Shown: positions 23,201 through 35,200 of the stretch, piece after piece | How the letters are laid out: every line of letters begins with the position of its first letter | Position numbering within the stretch: the stretch's first letter is position 1 | Source of the DNA: Aristolochia californica | Lineage: Eukaryota > Streptophyta > Magnoliopsida > Piperales > Aristolochiaceae | Assembly (NCBI GenBank): GCA_029961685.1 | Contig: JARWKL010000001.1 | Location: 50,811,062 to 50,875,061 of the forward strand | Direction: 5' to 3' | DNA: 64,000 nt | Made by a program: the position numbers and the translations under genes | Notes under the pieces: model-generated | Database searches by the model: none | What the model saw: only the letters and a program-made list of their open reading frames with translations | What the model was told of the DNA's origin: nothing

Positions 23201-26200
23201 CGTAATCCAAATCTCTTCAAAACCATAGAGAGAGCGAGACCAGACCCCCCAGTGATCTCCTTCTTCTCGATTACCCTAACATGGAAAATTACACTTATTC
23301 TTCGTATTCGGATTCCGGCGATTTGTCGCCCCGATCGCGGGAGGTCAACTGCGATAATGCGTCCTGGGAGGAGCATCAGGCTACCAACTACAAGGTCAAG
23401 TTCATGTGCAGTTATGGCGGAAAAATCCAGCCCCAGCCGCATGATAACCAGCTGGCTTACATCGGCAGAGATACCAAGATTCTTGCTGCTGATCGGAATA
23501 TTAAACTCGCCGGCATCATGGCTAAGCTTTTCGCGATTTGCAACGCCGAGATCTGCTGCCGTTTCACGTTCCCGCCGTCTCGCCGCAATCAAGCGAACAC
23601 ATCCCCACTCCCTGTCTGGTGTAGCATCGCATCAATTTATCTCCATCCCCGCTTTGGAATCAGGTCCGCAATAGGAAGCACGACGCAGGGAGAAAATGCG
23701 TCGTCCCCGAAAGATCAAAAGATTCTGATCAAATCTCTGGGTTATTAACCTACTCTGATACCATGTTAAAAAGGGAGAAGATATTTCTCAAAAAAGTTGA
23801 TTTCATTCAATTGAACACAACATATTTATACAAATTCGGTGTCTCCTATCATGCCTTAAATCACACCTTCAATTATGCCTACAATCACGCCATAGTAGAC
23901 TTTTTTTCGTTTTGATTCTACGAAAGATTTCCTCTTCTGAAAGATAGCTCAGACAGCTCATGCCAACACTAATCTATAAGTTATATTTTTGTTATGTAGC
24001 ATACTCGGAATACTTTTTCATCAGTTTATGCATGCATTATTCGATTACATAAAATTATCCTTTTGGTAGTTGTTCATTGGGAGGTGGGTGTCGTATTGAT
24101 ATTGTGGCATAGAGCCTAGTTGTCACACCACTAGATTGGGCTAGGATTCGATCCTAAAACTTCGGCATGCGGCCTAGCTTACTTTGGGTGAAAAGTAAGC
24201 TAGTAAGCCTTTGTTTCAAGAAGAAACTAAGCCAAAATGAAGCGAACCGAACCTTGACAAAAAATGAGGTATCTTTACACGAATTTTGAGATGAATACAT
24301 CAAGTTTACAAGGCCTATTTATAGGCAAATTGAGGATAAACTTCCCTTATCCTATATCTTACATAAACCTACAAGAATTTGCCACATAAGCAAGGCAAAT
24401 ACCCTTATTACTCAAATTCAAATGAGCAATATGCCATGTACCCTTATTTGTCTTAAACAACCCTATCCCAATCCCTTTTGGATAGGTAGAACTCAAATTT
24501 TGAATTTCAAAGGAAACAGCCAACCAGCCAGCTATTGGCTGCGTGGCTGTGCTGCTGTTGACCACGGGTGGCAGAGCGCAGAGCATGCAGGGCCGTGCCT
24601 GCCCTGTGTGTTCTACTCGCATCCGCTGGGCAGAAGTAGCTGGCCGCACGCACTCCTGCGCCCCGACTGCTGCAGCCGCAACTATTTCATGCCAGATTCA
24701 CGTTTTTGGGTCCTATGAAGGTGGTGTTGCCCCCGGGTGGGTTTTTTTGAGGACTTGGAGTTGCCATACCATTTTGGAATACTCTTTCTGATAGTATTTC
24801 CAGTGCACCAATATTTGGCCCCACTGTGTGTGGCCCCGTCTGTGGCACTTCCAACTGTGTATCATGCTCCCACAACCCTAACGCGGACCTCCTTGTCATG
24901 CTGGTTCGTAAATAAGCTTCAACCTTCTCTTCAAATTGCCATAGCTCAGCATCTAATTGCCATTCGACTTCACTCTCCGGTAAGCCTCGCCATTTCACCA
25001 AGTATTTCTTATAATGCGGCATGCCTTGACATCATACCTCCTGATTGACAATGATGTAATCTACTTTGTGAGGAAATGTAGTGGACACATCTATGGGAGC
25101 TTGAAGTCCGATGGTGCATGAGAGGTCCAAGGGATCTTCATTATAAGGTTTCAAGTTACTTACATGACATACATTGAAGATGCACTAACAGGCCGGTAAT
25201 TGCAACTGATAAGCAATGTTTCTAACCCTTCCAATGAAAGGAAATGGTCTTTCATATTTTTTCATCAAACCTTTGTTCCTTGTCCGCAACAAACAGAACT
25301 ACTAAAGGTGGATTTTCACAAGCACAAGGTCGCCAACCTTGAACTCCAAGGGGTGTCTTTTCTGATTATTATACTTCTTCATCCGCTTTGTTGCTTTGTG
25401 TAAGAAAGCACAAGCAAGATTGGAACGTTCTTTCCATTTTTTGGTGATTTGCAAGGCTGCTGGGCTTTGATAGAAATTAGACGCCCTAATTCCAAACTAA
25501 TTAAAGTAATAATAATAAACGCAGAAGAAAGAAAAGCAAGCATGAAAAAACAACAAGATTTATACAAGTTTGCCTCAAGGTGAGACTACGTCCTGTCTTC
25601 CGCCATTGCAGTAATCTACTATGAAGATGAAATAGTTTACAAGAGAAATCGCACACACTTACAGGTGATTTTTCTCTAACCTTTCTCGGCCGCAACTGTT
25701 TATCTTACTCCGGGTGATAAAACCCTAAGGCGCTCCCAAATATAAAAAGAAAATTAGGGCAACCGGATTACAAGTGTGAAATCCCCAAACTACCCTTAAT
25801 GAGACAACAATCAATATATCATGGATCTGGCGGGGGCTCCGCCCCCAAACTCCCCTTCCAAACCCCATGGTGACCTTACCGCAAAAGTCGACCCGGGTGC
25901 CGACTTAGCGTAAGGCGTTGATTAGGCTTCACAACTTAAAAGGTTCCTCCTAGACTTGCTCAAAAGTACACTATGAGGCATGACGGTTGTTGACCGGTTG
26001 CCAATTCAAATAGACTATGGCCGGTAGATTCACTTTTTCGCAAGTTATATGAGAACTGGGGCACATCATGTAGCTCTAGCTAGTTCTTCTAATTGGCATT
26101 TACAAAGTGTTGTAAAAATTCCTCCAAGATGGTGGCATTGATCTGATCCGTCTACCCATTGGTTTGAGGATGGAAAATTGTGGAAAAATTTAAGGGTAGT

Positions 26201-29200
26201 TTCAAGAATTTTGAAGAGTTCGGTCCAGAACTTACCCATGAATTAAGGATCTCGATCACTTATAATTGTGTTCGGCACCCCCCAATGCTTCACTACATTG
26301 GCCATAAATGTTTTTGCTACCTCCTCCACCGTATAATCTCTCGGTACAGCCACGAACGTATTATAATTCGAAAATTGGTCTACCACCACCATAATGGAAC
26401 CGAGGCCCTCTGCTTTTTTGAGTCCAAAAATAAATTCCATAGAGACAGCTTGCCATGTTCTTTCTAGAATAGATAGGGTTCAAGCAAAACCCTAGGTTTT
26501 TGTCGTTCCACCGTATCTTGTTGGCAAATAAAGCAATTGAAAACGTACTCTTCCACATCTTGCTCCATTCCAGGCTAATAGTAATTGCCTTTTAATAGAG
26601 CAACTGTTCGCCTTGGTCCAGGATATCCAGCCAACTTGGTGTCATGACATTCCCACAACAATTCACGTCGAAGACCATCGTGTTTGGGAACAAACAATCG
26701 TCCCCCTTTTGTGCACAAAAGGCCCTCATTCAACCAAAATTGACGTGTACCTCCAAGAGCGGCAGGAGTCTTGTCGAAGACCTACCTTGATGCAATCGGT
26801 TAAAGTTGTACAAACCTGGCTAAGAGAAGCAATAGTGTCTAGTTTAAGTGCAGTTAGTTCAGCTTTGCGGCTTAAGGCATTGGCTACATTGTTGTTCTTA
26901 CTAGGTTTGTACTCGAGCAACATGTCAAATTCTGCCAAGAAGTCTTGCCATTGAGCTTGCTTTGGGCTAAGCTTCATTTGTGTGAGAAAGTCGCTAGATG
27001 CTACTTTATCCATCTTCACTACAAACTTCGATCCCAACAAGTAATAGCACCTAGTGTGTAAACAATGCACAATGGCTGTTCTTGAACGATATAGTGCTAC
27101 TCCATCTCATTAAGCTTTCGACTCTAGAAAGTGATCGTACGTCTGTCCTATTATAAAACACCACCAATGGCAAAGTCAAAGGCATCGATAGCTGCCTCAA
27201 AAGGTTTGCTGAAATCGGCAAGCTGCAGAACCGGTTCTTTGGTGACCGCATCTTTGAGGGACTCATACACTTCTTGGCACTTGCTCGACCAATGCCATTG
27301 TTGCCTCTTCTTCAAAAGATCTGTCAAGAGAGCCATTAAGTCTGAAATTCCCTTAATGAATTTCCAATAGTAGTTCACGAGCCCAAGGAAACTCTGCAGT
27401 TCCGATACTTTGGTTGGAAGGCACCAGTCAGCAAAGGCTTACACCTTCTTTTCGTCCATCCATATTCGTTCTCCTTCGATCCAATGTCCCAAAAATAACA
27501 ACTCCGATAGGGCAAATGAGCACTTCTCCCTTTTGATGAAAATAATGTTCTTTCGCAACACCTCGAACACTTTCTTCAAGTGATGCAAATACTCCTCCAT
27601 GTCTCTACCATACACAATAATTTCATCCAAATAGACGACTACAAATTGATCCAGAAAAAGCTGGAAAAGTTTGTTCGTAAGAGTACAAGCCAAACGGCAT
27701 GACAAGAAACTTGTATGAACCATACCTCGTTATGCATGTGGTCTTTTTCTCATCTCTTTGAGCGATTCGAACTTGATAGTAACCCGACCTCAAGTCAAGC
27801 TTACTAAAGCACGAGCATGACGGAGTTGATCAAACAAGTCCACAATGAGGGGAATTGAATACTTGTTCTTTGTCATCGCTTTGTTCAATGCCCAATAGTC
27901 AATGTATAACCTCATGCTACCATTCTTCTTTTGAAAACGTACAGGTACGCCGAACGGAACTTTGGAAGGTTGGATGAACCTGGCTTCAAGCAACGCCCCA
28001 AGTTGGTTTCGAAGCTCCTCCAATTCTTTCAGTGTCATGCGGTAGGGTGCCTTGGCTGGTGGTTTAGCACCCCGCTCAAGCTCGATCATGTGGTCAACCT
28101 CCTTCCATGGAGATAACTTCTTTGGAAATTCCTTCGGCATTAAGTCCTTGAACTCCATTAGGACTTTTTCTATATCGGTCGGCACCAATTGATTCTAAAC
28201 CCGTTGTTCTTTTGCTATAAAAGCATTACGAAAAGTAGACTCTCCTCGCTTAAGTCCTTTCTTAAGCTAGAGAGTTGTATGCATCGCGGGTTTCCCCTTA
28301 ACACTATCCCCATTATCTGATATTATACAAGGCCCAACCACATCCATAATCCCTACAACTCCCAAATAGGGTATTACAAATGCCTTGCAATTACGAAGAA
28401 ATTCTATGCCCGAAATTATATTAAAATGGTCTATGTGAACAACGACAAAATCGAGAAAGTCTACCCACTTTCCAACAACGATTCGGGGGTGCTTTGCCAT
28501 GCCAAGCATCACCTTGGCCGCTGAATTGATAACCTTCATTCGACTATCATCTTGCTCTCATCTTATGTTTAGTTGTCTTGCTTCCTCCACCAAAACGAAG
28601 TTGTGGGTAACCCCTGTGTCGATCATGACTTTTGTTTTAATGTCATTGAGCAAAACATCTAAATAAATAAGTTCTTGTTTAGGTCTTACCACCAGTGTTG
28701 TAAACCTTTCGATGTGTGCTTGAATGGAGTTGAGTAACATCATTGAACCCATTCTAGGTTTGTTATTTGGTTGCTCAATGGCTTCATCCTTTTTTATGGC
28801 ATTCAATTGCTCTTTTTCGAACAATCCCACATGTGATCACCTTCTTAAATAAAACATTTAATCTTTTTATTAGAAGAACATTTGTCCATAAAGTTCTTCT
28901 TTTTTTCCCTGTTTTTAGAGTTCTGATTCTCGTTCTTGGAATTCCGGTTCCAAGATTGCTTCTTCTTGCATTCTTCTTGTACCCATTTTTGTCAACTTTT
29001 GTGGATTTAGAGGCGTTTTCATCAGATTTTCTCTCAAAATCTGTTAACTTTTGGATGGTGGCTAAAGCGGTTGCAAGCGTCTTCACATCTTGACACCTTG
29101 ATTTTCTTGCTCAGCCCATGGACGAAGTCCAACCAAAAATGAAAATAACCGATCATCGTCGGCCATGTAAGGAATACTTAGTATTAACGAAGTAAAGGAT

Positions 29201-32200
29201 TGGAAGTTCCTTTTTTTGTAATGCCCACAATTCCTTGCTCGCTAGGTAGTCGACATCTTCTGAAAACAAATGGAGCTTCAATTCGTACTTGAAATCTTTC
29301 CAAGTATCTACCAAGTCTTTTCCATCCTCGGCATCACCCATTCTCCTTCTCCACCTTAAAATAGCATCATCAACAAAGAACATGGAAGCAATACTAACCT
29401 TTAGTTCTTCGTTTGAGAGTTTAGAAGCTTTTTCCATTCTCATCCGCATCTCTTCTAGCTCAGACCGCATCTCGTCTAAGTTGTTACACGTGTCCGCTTT
29501 TACCACTGCAATGATATTATGAACATCGTCCCCTAGCCCTTGAAGCGCCTCAAGGCTATGTTGTCGGAAGTCCACCACCTCTTGAATCTTCTCCTCCCAA
29601 CTCGAGCATTGGAACTCTACCTTCTCGAACCTTGATTCAAATGAAGTTAAAAGAGATTCAGTTTCAGAGATTTTCTTCTTACCTTTGTTTAGAAGAATTT
29701 CCATCATCGGTTCCGAGGAAGCCATGGTTGAAACGCTTATGCTCTGATACTAGTTGTCACACCACTAGATCAGGCTAGGATTCTCCTTAAACTTCGGTGA
29801 GCGGCCTAGCTTACGTTGGGTGAAAAGTAGGCTAGAAAGCCTTAGAAGAAACTAAGCCAAAATGAAGAGAACTGAGCCTAGACAGAAATAAAGTATTCTT
29901 TGCATGAATTTTGAGATGAATATATCAAGTTTACAAGACCTATTTATAAGTAAATTGAGGATAAATCTCCCTTATCCCATATCTTACATAAACCTATGAG
30001 AATTCACCACATAAGCAAGGCAAATCCCCTCATTATTCAAATTCAAATGAGCAATATCCCATGTAACTTTATTTGTCTCAAACAACCCTATCCCAATCGC
30101 TTTAAGATAGGTAGAACTCAAATTTCGAATTTCAAAGAAAACAGGCAGCCTGCCAACTAGATGCTGGCCACACGGTTATGTAGCTGCCGGCCATGCTTGT
30201 GCACGCTATGTGTCATGCCGCGCACACGCCCTGCACTCTACCGCCTGCGTGCCCCGCCGCCCGACATGCTTCTGCTGCTCAACCGCGCATACGCCTAGGC
30301 AGCAACAGCTGGCCATGTGTGCCCTTGTGCCCCATCTGCGGCTGTTTCGTGCTAGATTGACATTTTTGGGCCCTATGAAGGAGTTGCTGGCCCCAGGTGG
30401 GCTTTTTGAGGACTTGGTGTTGTCATACCATTTTGGAATGCTCTTTCTGATGGTAATACCAGTGCACCCATATTTGGCCCTGCCATGTGCAACCCCGTCG
30501 GTGGCACTTCCGACTGCGTATCACTAGTGCTCAAGAACCATCACTGACTAGTTGTCACATCACCATATAATATAGTGTGTCTATAGCACAAAGGAGGGGT
30601 GACCACTTGATTCGATAATTAGACCTTGAGCCCATGATCCTAATTGCCCGTTCATTTCACATCCTTTAATCTTAGGAATTGGCCCAACTTTTTTGTAAGA
30701 TATATGATTCTTTGGGAGTGAAAATGATCACATAAATACTTTATTTGATGCATCTAGCCACTAGAGAATTCGTGTTTTTTACAAAGTTTGAAGGTTTTAT
30801 TCCAAGAGAAACTCATCTCAGGAGTAACATTCTAATTTCAAGAGAAATCAACAAACCCAAGAAATTACTGATTATACTTAAAATTATAAATATTCTAACC
30901 CCCTAAATGATTTTTCAAATAACTACTCAAAATTGTTTAATGAAAATTATTTTCAAAATTTTTTTATTCCAAGAGAAACTCATCTCAGGAGTAACATTCT
31001 AATTTCAAGAGAAATCAACAAACCCAAGAAATTACTGATTAAATTTAAAATTATTAATATTCTAACCCCTAAATGACTTTCAAATAACTACTCAAAATTG
31101 TTTAATGAAAATTATTTTTCAAAAAAATTTATTTAAAACTTTATGGAATAGGGCCCAATGGACCTCACATGTTGGGTTTGGGATCAAACTCAATTGGAGG
31201 ACGCTTTAAGCTAAAATTTGAGTTTGAATAGGAAGTTGAGATAGAGGAGAAATCCTTGTTAGAATCAAATAGGTCGATAGGCCACTGAACTCCACATGCT
31301 AAGGAGGTCATACCATGTCTCAAATAAACTCTACACCATCTTGTGAGTGAGGGACCTACCATCAAGGAGCAGCTGCTAAAAAGGATTGGTGGACTTCAAT
31401 TAAAGGAGGAGAAACTTCTACAAAAAGATATGTGCTCCTAATTACATAATTCTTGCAAATCTAGAAATTTTGATAAATTCATGAAAATTCGGGTCTATCA
31501 CTGGGACAATATCAGCTTCTATGTATTCAGTCATTTCTATTTTTACAATAAGAAATTTTTAGTTTGCAGTATATTATGCCAAATTATTTTTGAAACATGC
31601 TCTCCTCTTTAAGACTCCAGTTTCACAACAAAAGTTTTACAAAAAATGGCAAAATCATTAGGAAATCCTTTATTTTCTTTTTTTTTAAAAATTAAAAGGA
31701 ACTGTTTCTTTATTCATCCTATTTCACTCATTCACTAGGATCGGACACATTTCAATTTGATGAATTCATTTATACATATCACAGTTATCATCATCATTGG
31801 AGCCCTATTCGGATCAGCAGCATGAGTAACCTCCTCCATTCCACTCCATCTTGCTACTTCTATTCCTAGCTTGGCATTTTTCAACACTTTCATCCATGTC
31901 GCCTTCTTTCTGGTCCATAAATCAACATAGACAAAACCTTTCATGTTGCATAAGCTCAAACTGCAGCTCCTTGCATCTAATATATTGCTTGCCAATTGGC
32001 TTTCTTAATTTGGTCAAGTATCCACCTAGCATTCTCATCTCTGCACCTTAATCTTCTATATCAGGAGCTTATTCACTAACCAAGACTTCTCTGAATGGCT
32101 GGTCTTACATTTGTCTAACAGCTCACTTGTTAATTAACCACTCCAAAAAAGTATGACTAGAACAATGTCAATAAATATTGCAATAACTTCATTTATTTAT

Positions 32201-35200
32201 TTTTATAATGGTTATGCAATCTTCCAGAGTTAAGTGTTGAAACTAGTGATAATGTCCTGGACAGCAGGTGAGTGTCTTTAGCTGAGAAGAGCTTCACAGA
32301 ACTCAAAACACTTCAGAGTTCTCACAAATACAATATATTGAAACCGAAACAATCAACCAATCATACAGTCAACCAGAATGCGTCCATTGCAAACACTCTG
32401 TTTATTCAAAAACTCATATTCTATGGATAAGTGTAGGTTTTGCACCTTTTTCTTCAAAATGGTGGATAGCCTAGATACGACCTCTTTTGTCAATACATAA
32501 AAAATATTATTAGCAGACCTCAAGGTGTTCTAACAAGAGACTACCAATGGAATGCAAATGTCTTTGATTTCTTTGAACAAGTATCAAAAGCACAATGGCA
32601 GATTGGAAACTTCCTTTTTATCCAACAAATAACTATAGCTGAATTACCTTTAACTATTAAATTAAAGGTACCGAGAATTTGTTTGAAGTATTGACTTAAG
32701 GGCCAAGCTTCCAGCCAATGGGCCCAGGAAAAGCTATGAGAACAGAGCCTTGATGACACACCCTTCTCACCAACCCCCCACCCCACCCCCCACACACACA
32801 CACAACGGAATGCCTCTAGTACCAAATTTAATTTTTTTTTTGCTGGGCTATGCGTGATTTTCCCTTTGTTGATGTATGTTTCTATTTGCAAATTGATTTA
32901 AAACTAAAATTCAATACAAATAAAATCAAACATCGCAACAAACACATTGGTTTATAGTTGTTCACAACCTAAACTCAGGTTGCTATACCCACTCCAAAAG
33001 TGCCTCCACCACTAAGAGACTTACAACAGCTCCAACTAGGCTACCCAAGATTAGGCTCACAAGGGATATTACAAAATTAATAGGCTACACAAGCCTATAC
33101 CCACAGAGGTATTTTCAGCAACCAAGCACCACCTCAAAGGCTTTACAGATAATATGGGTTGAGGATTTGGTCTCACCTAAACAAGGATTGACCAAACACG
33201 ATTGCAAGAGTTGTTTGATTGTAATTTTTAGTGCATACAAAGCCTCCTATGTAGGCTGTTTCACAACGATAAGAATAAAATTGATTACATTTAATTCTAT
33301 TTGCCTAATGTGAAGAACAACTAAAATTTAGTCTTTACTTGATCTTAAAATATAAAATTCAACTGTAAACACAGGATTGGTTTTGTAATCAAAGGGGCCT
33401 TTTCAAAGCAGTTCAAGATAAATCCAATTTGACAATATGAGCACACACTTGGTTGGCTGAAAACAATGAGTAATTTCAAATTAAAATAGCACAAGTTCAA
33501 CCAAATGAGACCAAGCACATTCAATAATTTCCAAAGGACTAGCTCATATATACTTCAAATGTTGAAATGCATCTCAACCAGACAAAGCTTATGCAAATAC
33601 AAGCAATACCAATTTTGCTAAAGTGTATGAGATAAGAATAGAAAAACAACACTTCTAGCAATCATAACAATCATACAAACCATAACAATTTTGCTAAAGT
33701 GTATGAGATGATTTGAAGGGACCACTCTCTCATTTTTAGAAAGAGCTAAACAATCACAGATTTTATAATAAATGCTCTAAGATATTTAGCTCTTTCTAAA
33801 AATGAGAGAGTAGTCCCTTCAAATCTCTATTGGAAGCAATAGTGGGCAAGCAACTCAAAGAAAGATAAAGGAAGAAGAAATAACAAAGGAGAAACAAAAG
33901 AAAAGGAAATTCTTTAATACAATTGCTTACTCTTTTTACAAAGCTTGAGTACATGGGTATTTATACAACTCAAAAGATACTAATCAATAGATACATCTTA
34001 TCACTCCAAAAGTCACCAATCAATAGATGTATCTTATCACATCAAAAGACATTAGTCAATGGATGCATCTTATCACATCAAAAGACATTAATCAAGGGAT
34101 GCATCTTATCACATCAAAAGACATTAATCAAGGGATGTATCTTATTTTCGATTTTGTTGAACAGCCTGTAGTAAATTGACAATAACTTCTTCTAGAAAAC
34201 ATCAATTCATGAATGGTCTGATTCATTGGAACCTAGACAGCTATAACTTTCCAATGACAGATTATTTGCACCATTTAAATGAACAGAGGCCCTTCAAATA
34301 TTTATTTGATTCCAATCAAGTTTAATATCCAACACCCCCTCTTAAACTTGATATCTTTGCAACACCGATAAACATTTTCAGCTTCTGAAAACTTTCATAT
34401 TTGAGAGGCTTTGTGAAAATGTCAGCAACTTGATCAAGTGACTTCACATATTCCATCTCAACTTCCATTTTTTCAACACACTCTCGGATGAAATGATATC
34501 TTGTATATGCTTGGATTGATCATGAAACATTGGATTCTTTGCTAGAGCAAGTGTGTTACGGCCCCGGATCTAACATGGCGATTCGTACGGAAGAAGAAAA
34601 GAAAATAGAAAATCAAGCCGAAGGGAAACTTGAGGACCCTCGAGCTCGTTTGGGAGAACTCAAACCCTCTGTTTTAACCTAAATTCAGACTTTTTCTTTT
34701 TCATTCCATTCCCCCTCTAAATAGGGTTCATGTCTACAACGTTCAAGAAAAATTACAATTTTGCCCCTCCATGGTATTTAACTTGAAAAGTAAACTAAAT
34801 GACTAATTAACTGACTCAGTCAGAGTCATTGACTCAGCCATGGTGTCTCTGCCTGACTCGGCCTGCTATTGGGTTCATAACATTACACCCCCCCTGGAGA
34901 ACGAGTATGTCCTTAAGGTCGTAGGTAGGGATGTGTGCCGACGTCGCCCCATCTCCCCAAGTAGCATCTCTGCCCTCCATCAATCCTGGACTGGTGTGAA
35001 ACAGCCCCTCACGGTGGCCCTCATTGGCAAGGTTGCACTGCCCACACTTTTCCAGCATGGCAGCAACAACATCATGACCAGCCCCCTGGGATTGAGAAGA
35101 CTCAGCAGTACTAACCCCCTCAATTTCCTGCACCTTGAAACACTCAGAGGCCTGAAACCATCATGGAAAACAGGATCTGCATGGTGACGATGTATGGTTG

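Larger units (their letters stand above)
21457..23969 (-). mobile_element. Non-autonomous LTR retrotransposon carrying host gene fragments (PB1, RING)
   Basis: LTRs are 21457-21661 (205 bp) and 23764-23969 (206 bp), TGTTAAAAAGGG...ATGCCAACA. The iMet primer-binding site (TGGTATCAGAG) lies just inside the right LTR at 23763-23753 on the minus strand. The polypurine tract (GAGGGGGAG on minus) abuts the left LTR. Target duplications are CTAGT (21452-21456) and CTAAT (23970-23974). There is no gag/pol. The interior is GC-richer than its surroundings and holds two host-like fragments in opposite orientation (22677-22964 and 23281-23748), plus a 'cgacagagcgtcttcggtga' repeat. Short interior text is shared with 41046-43157, so these are one family. 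Confidence 0.88.
24121..30523 (-). mobile_element. Ty3/gypsy chromovirus, full length but decayed
   Basis: LTRs are 24121-24864 (744 bp) and 29755-30523 (769 bp), TGTCACACC...GTATCA. A perfect target duplication CTAGT lies at 24116-24120 and 30524-30528. The primer-binding site next to the right LTR is (T)AGTATCAGAGC, one base off the iMet complement. Order on the minus strand is gag, knuckle region, protease, RT, RNase H, integrase, chromodomain. This is the chromovirus plan; the chromodomain may target insertion to heterochromatin. All ORFs are split, and a solo LTR sits within the integrase. It lies in GLYR1 intron 1, antisense to nothing: gene and element share the minus strand. Confidence 0.95.
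30524..33711. other. Intron 1 filler between gypsy and copia
   Basis: About 3.2 kb without a recognisable gene. It includes a 167-bp direct duplication (30795-31127), a C/A-rich simple repeat (32768-32805) and, at 32940-33700, repetitive-looking text resembling 2040-2560. Minus-strand ORFs at 31165, 31735 and 32541 are short and match no family I know. Confidence 0.5.

Noticed and set aside
31735..31995. 86-codon minus-strand ORF in intron 1
   Set aside because: Looks protein-like at first but matches no family and has no neighbouring exon or TE domain.
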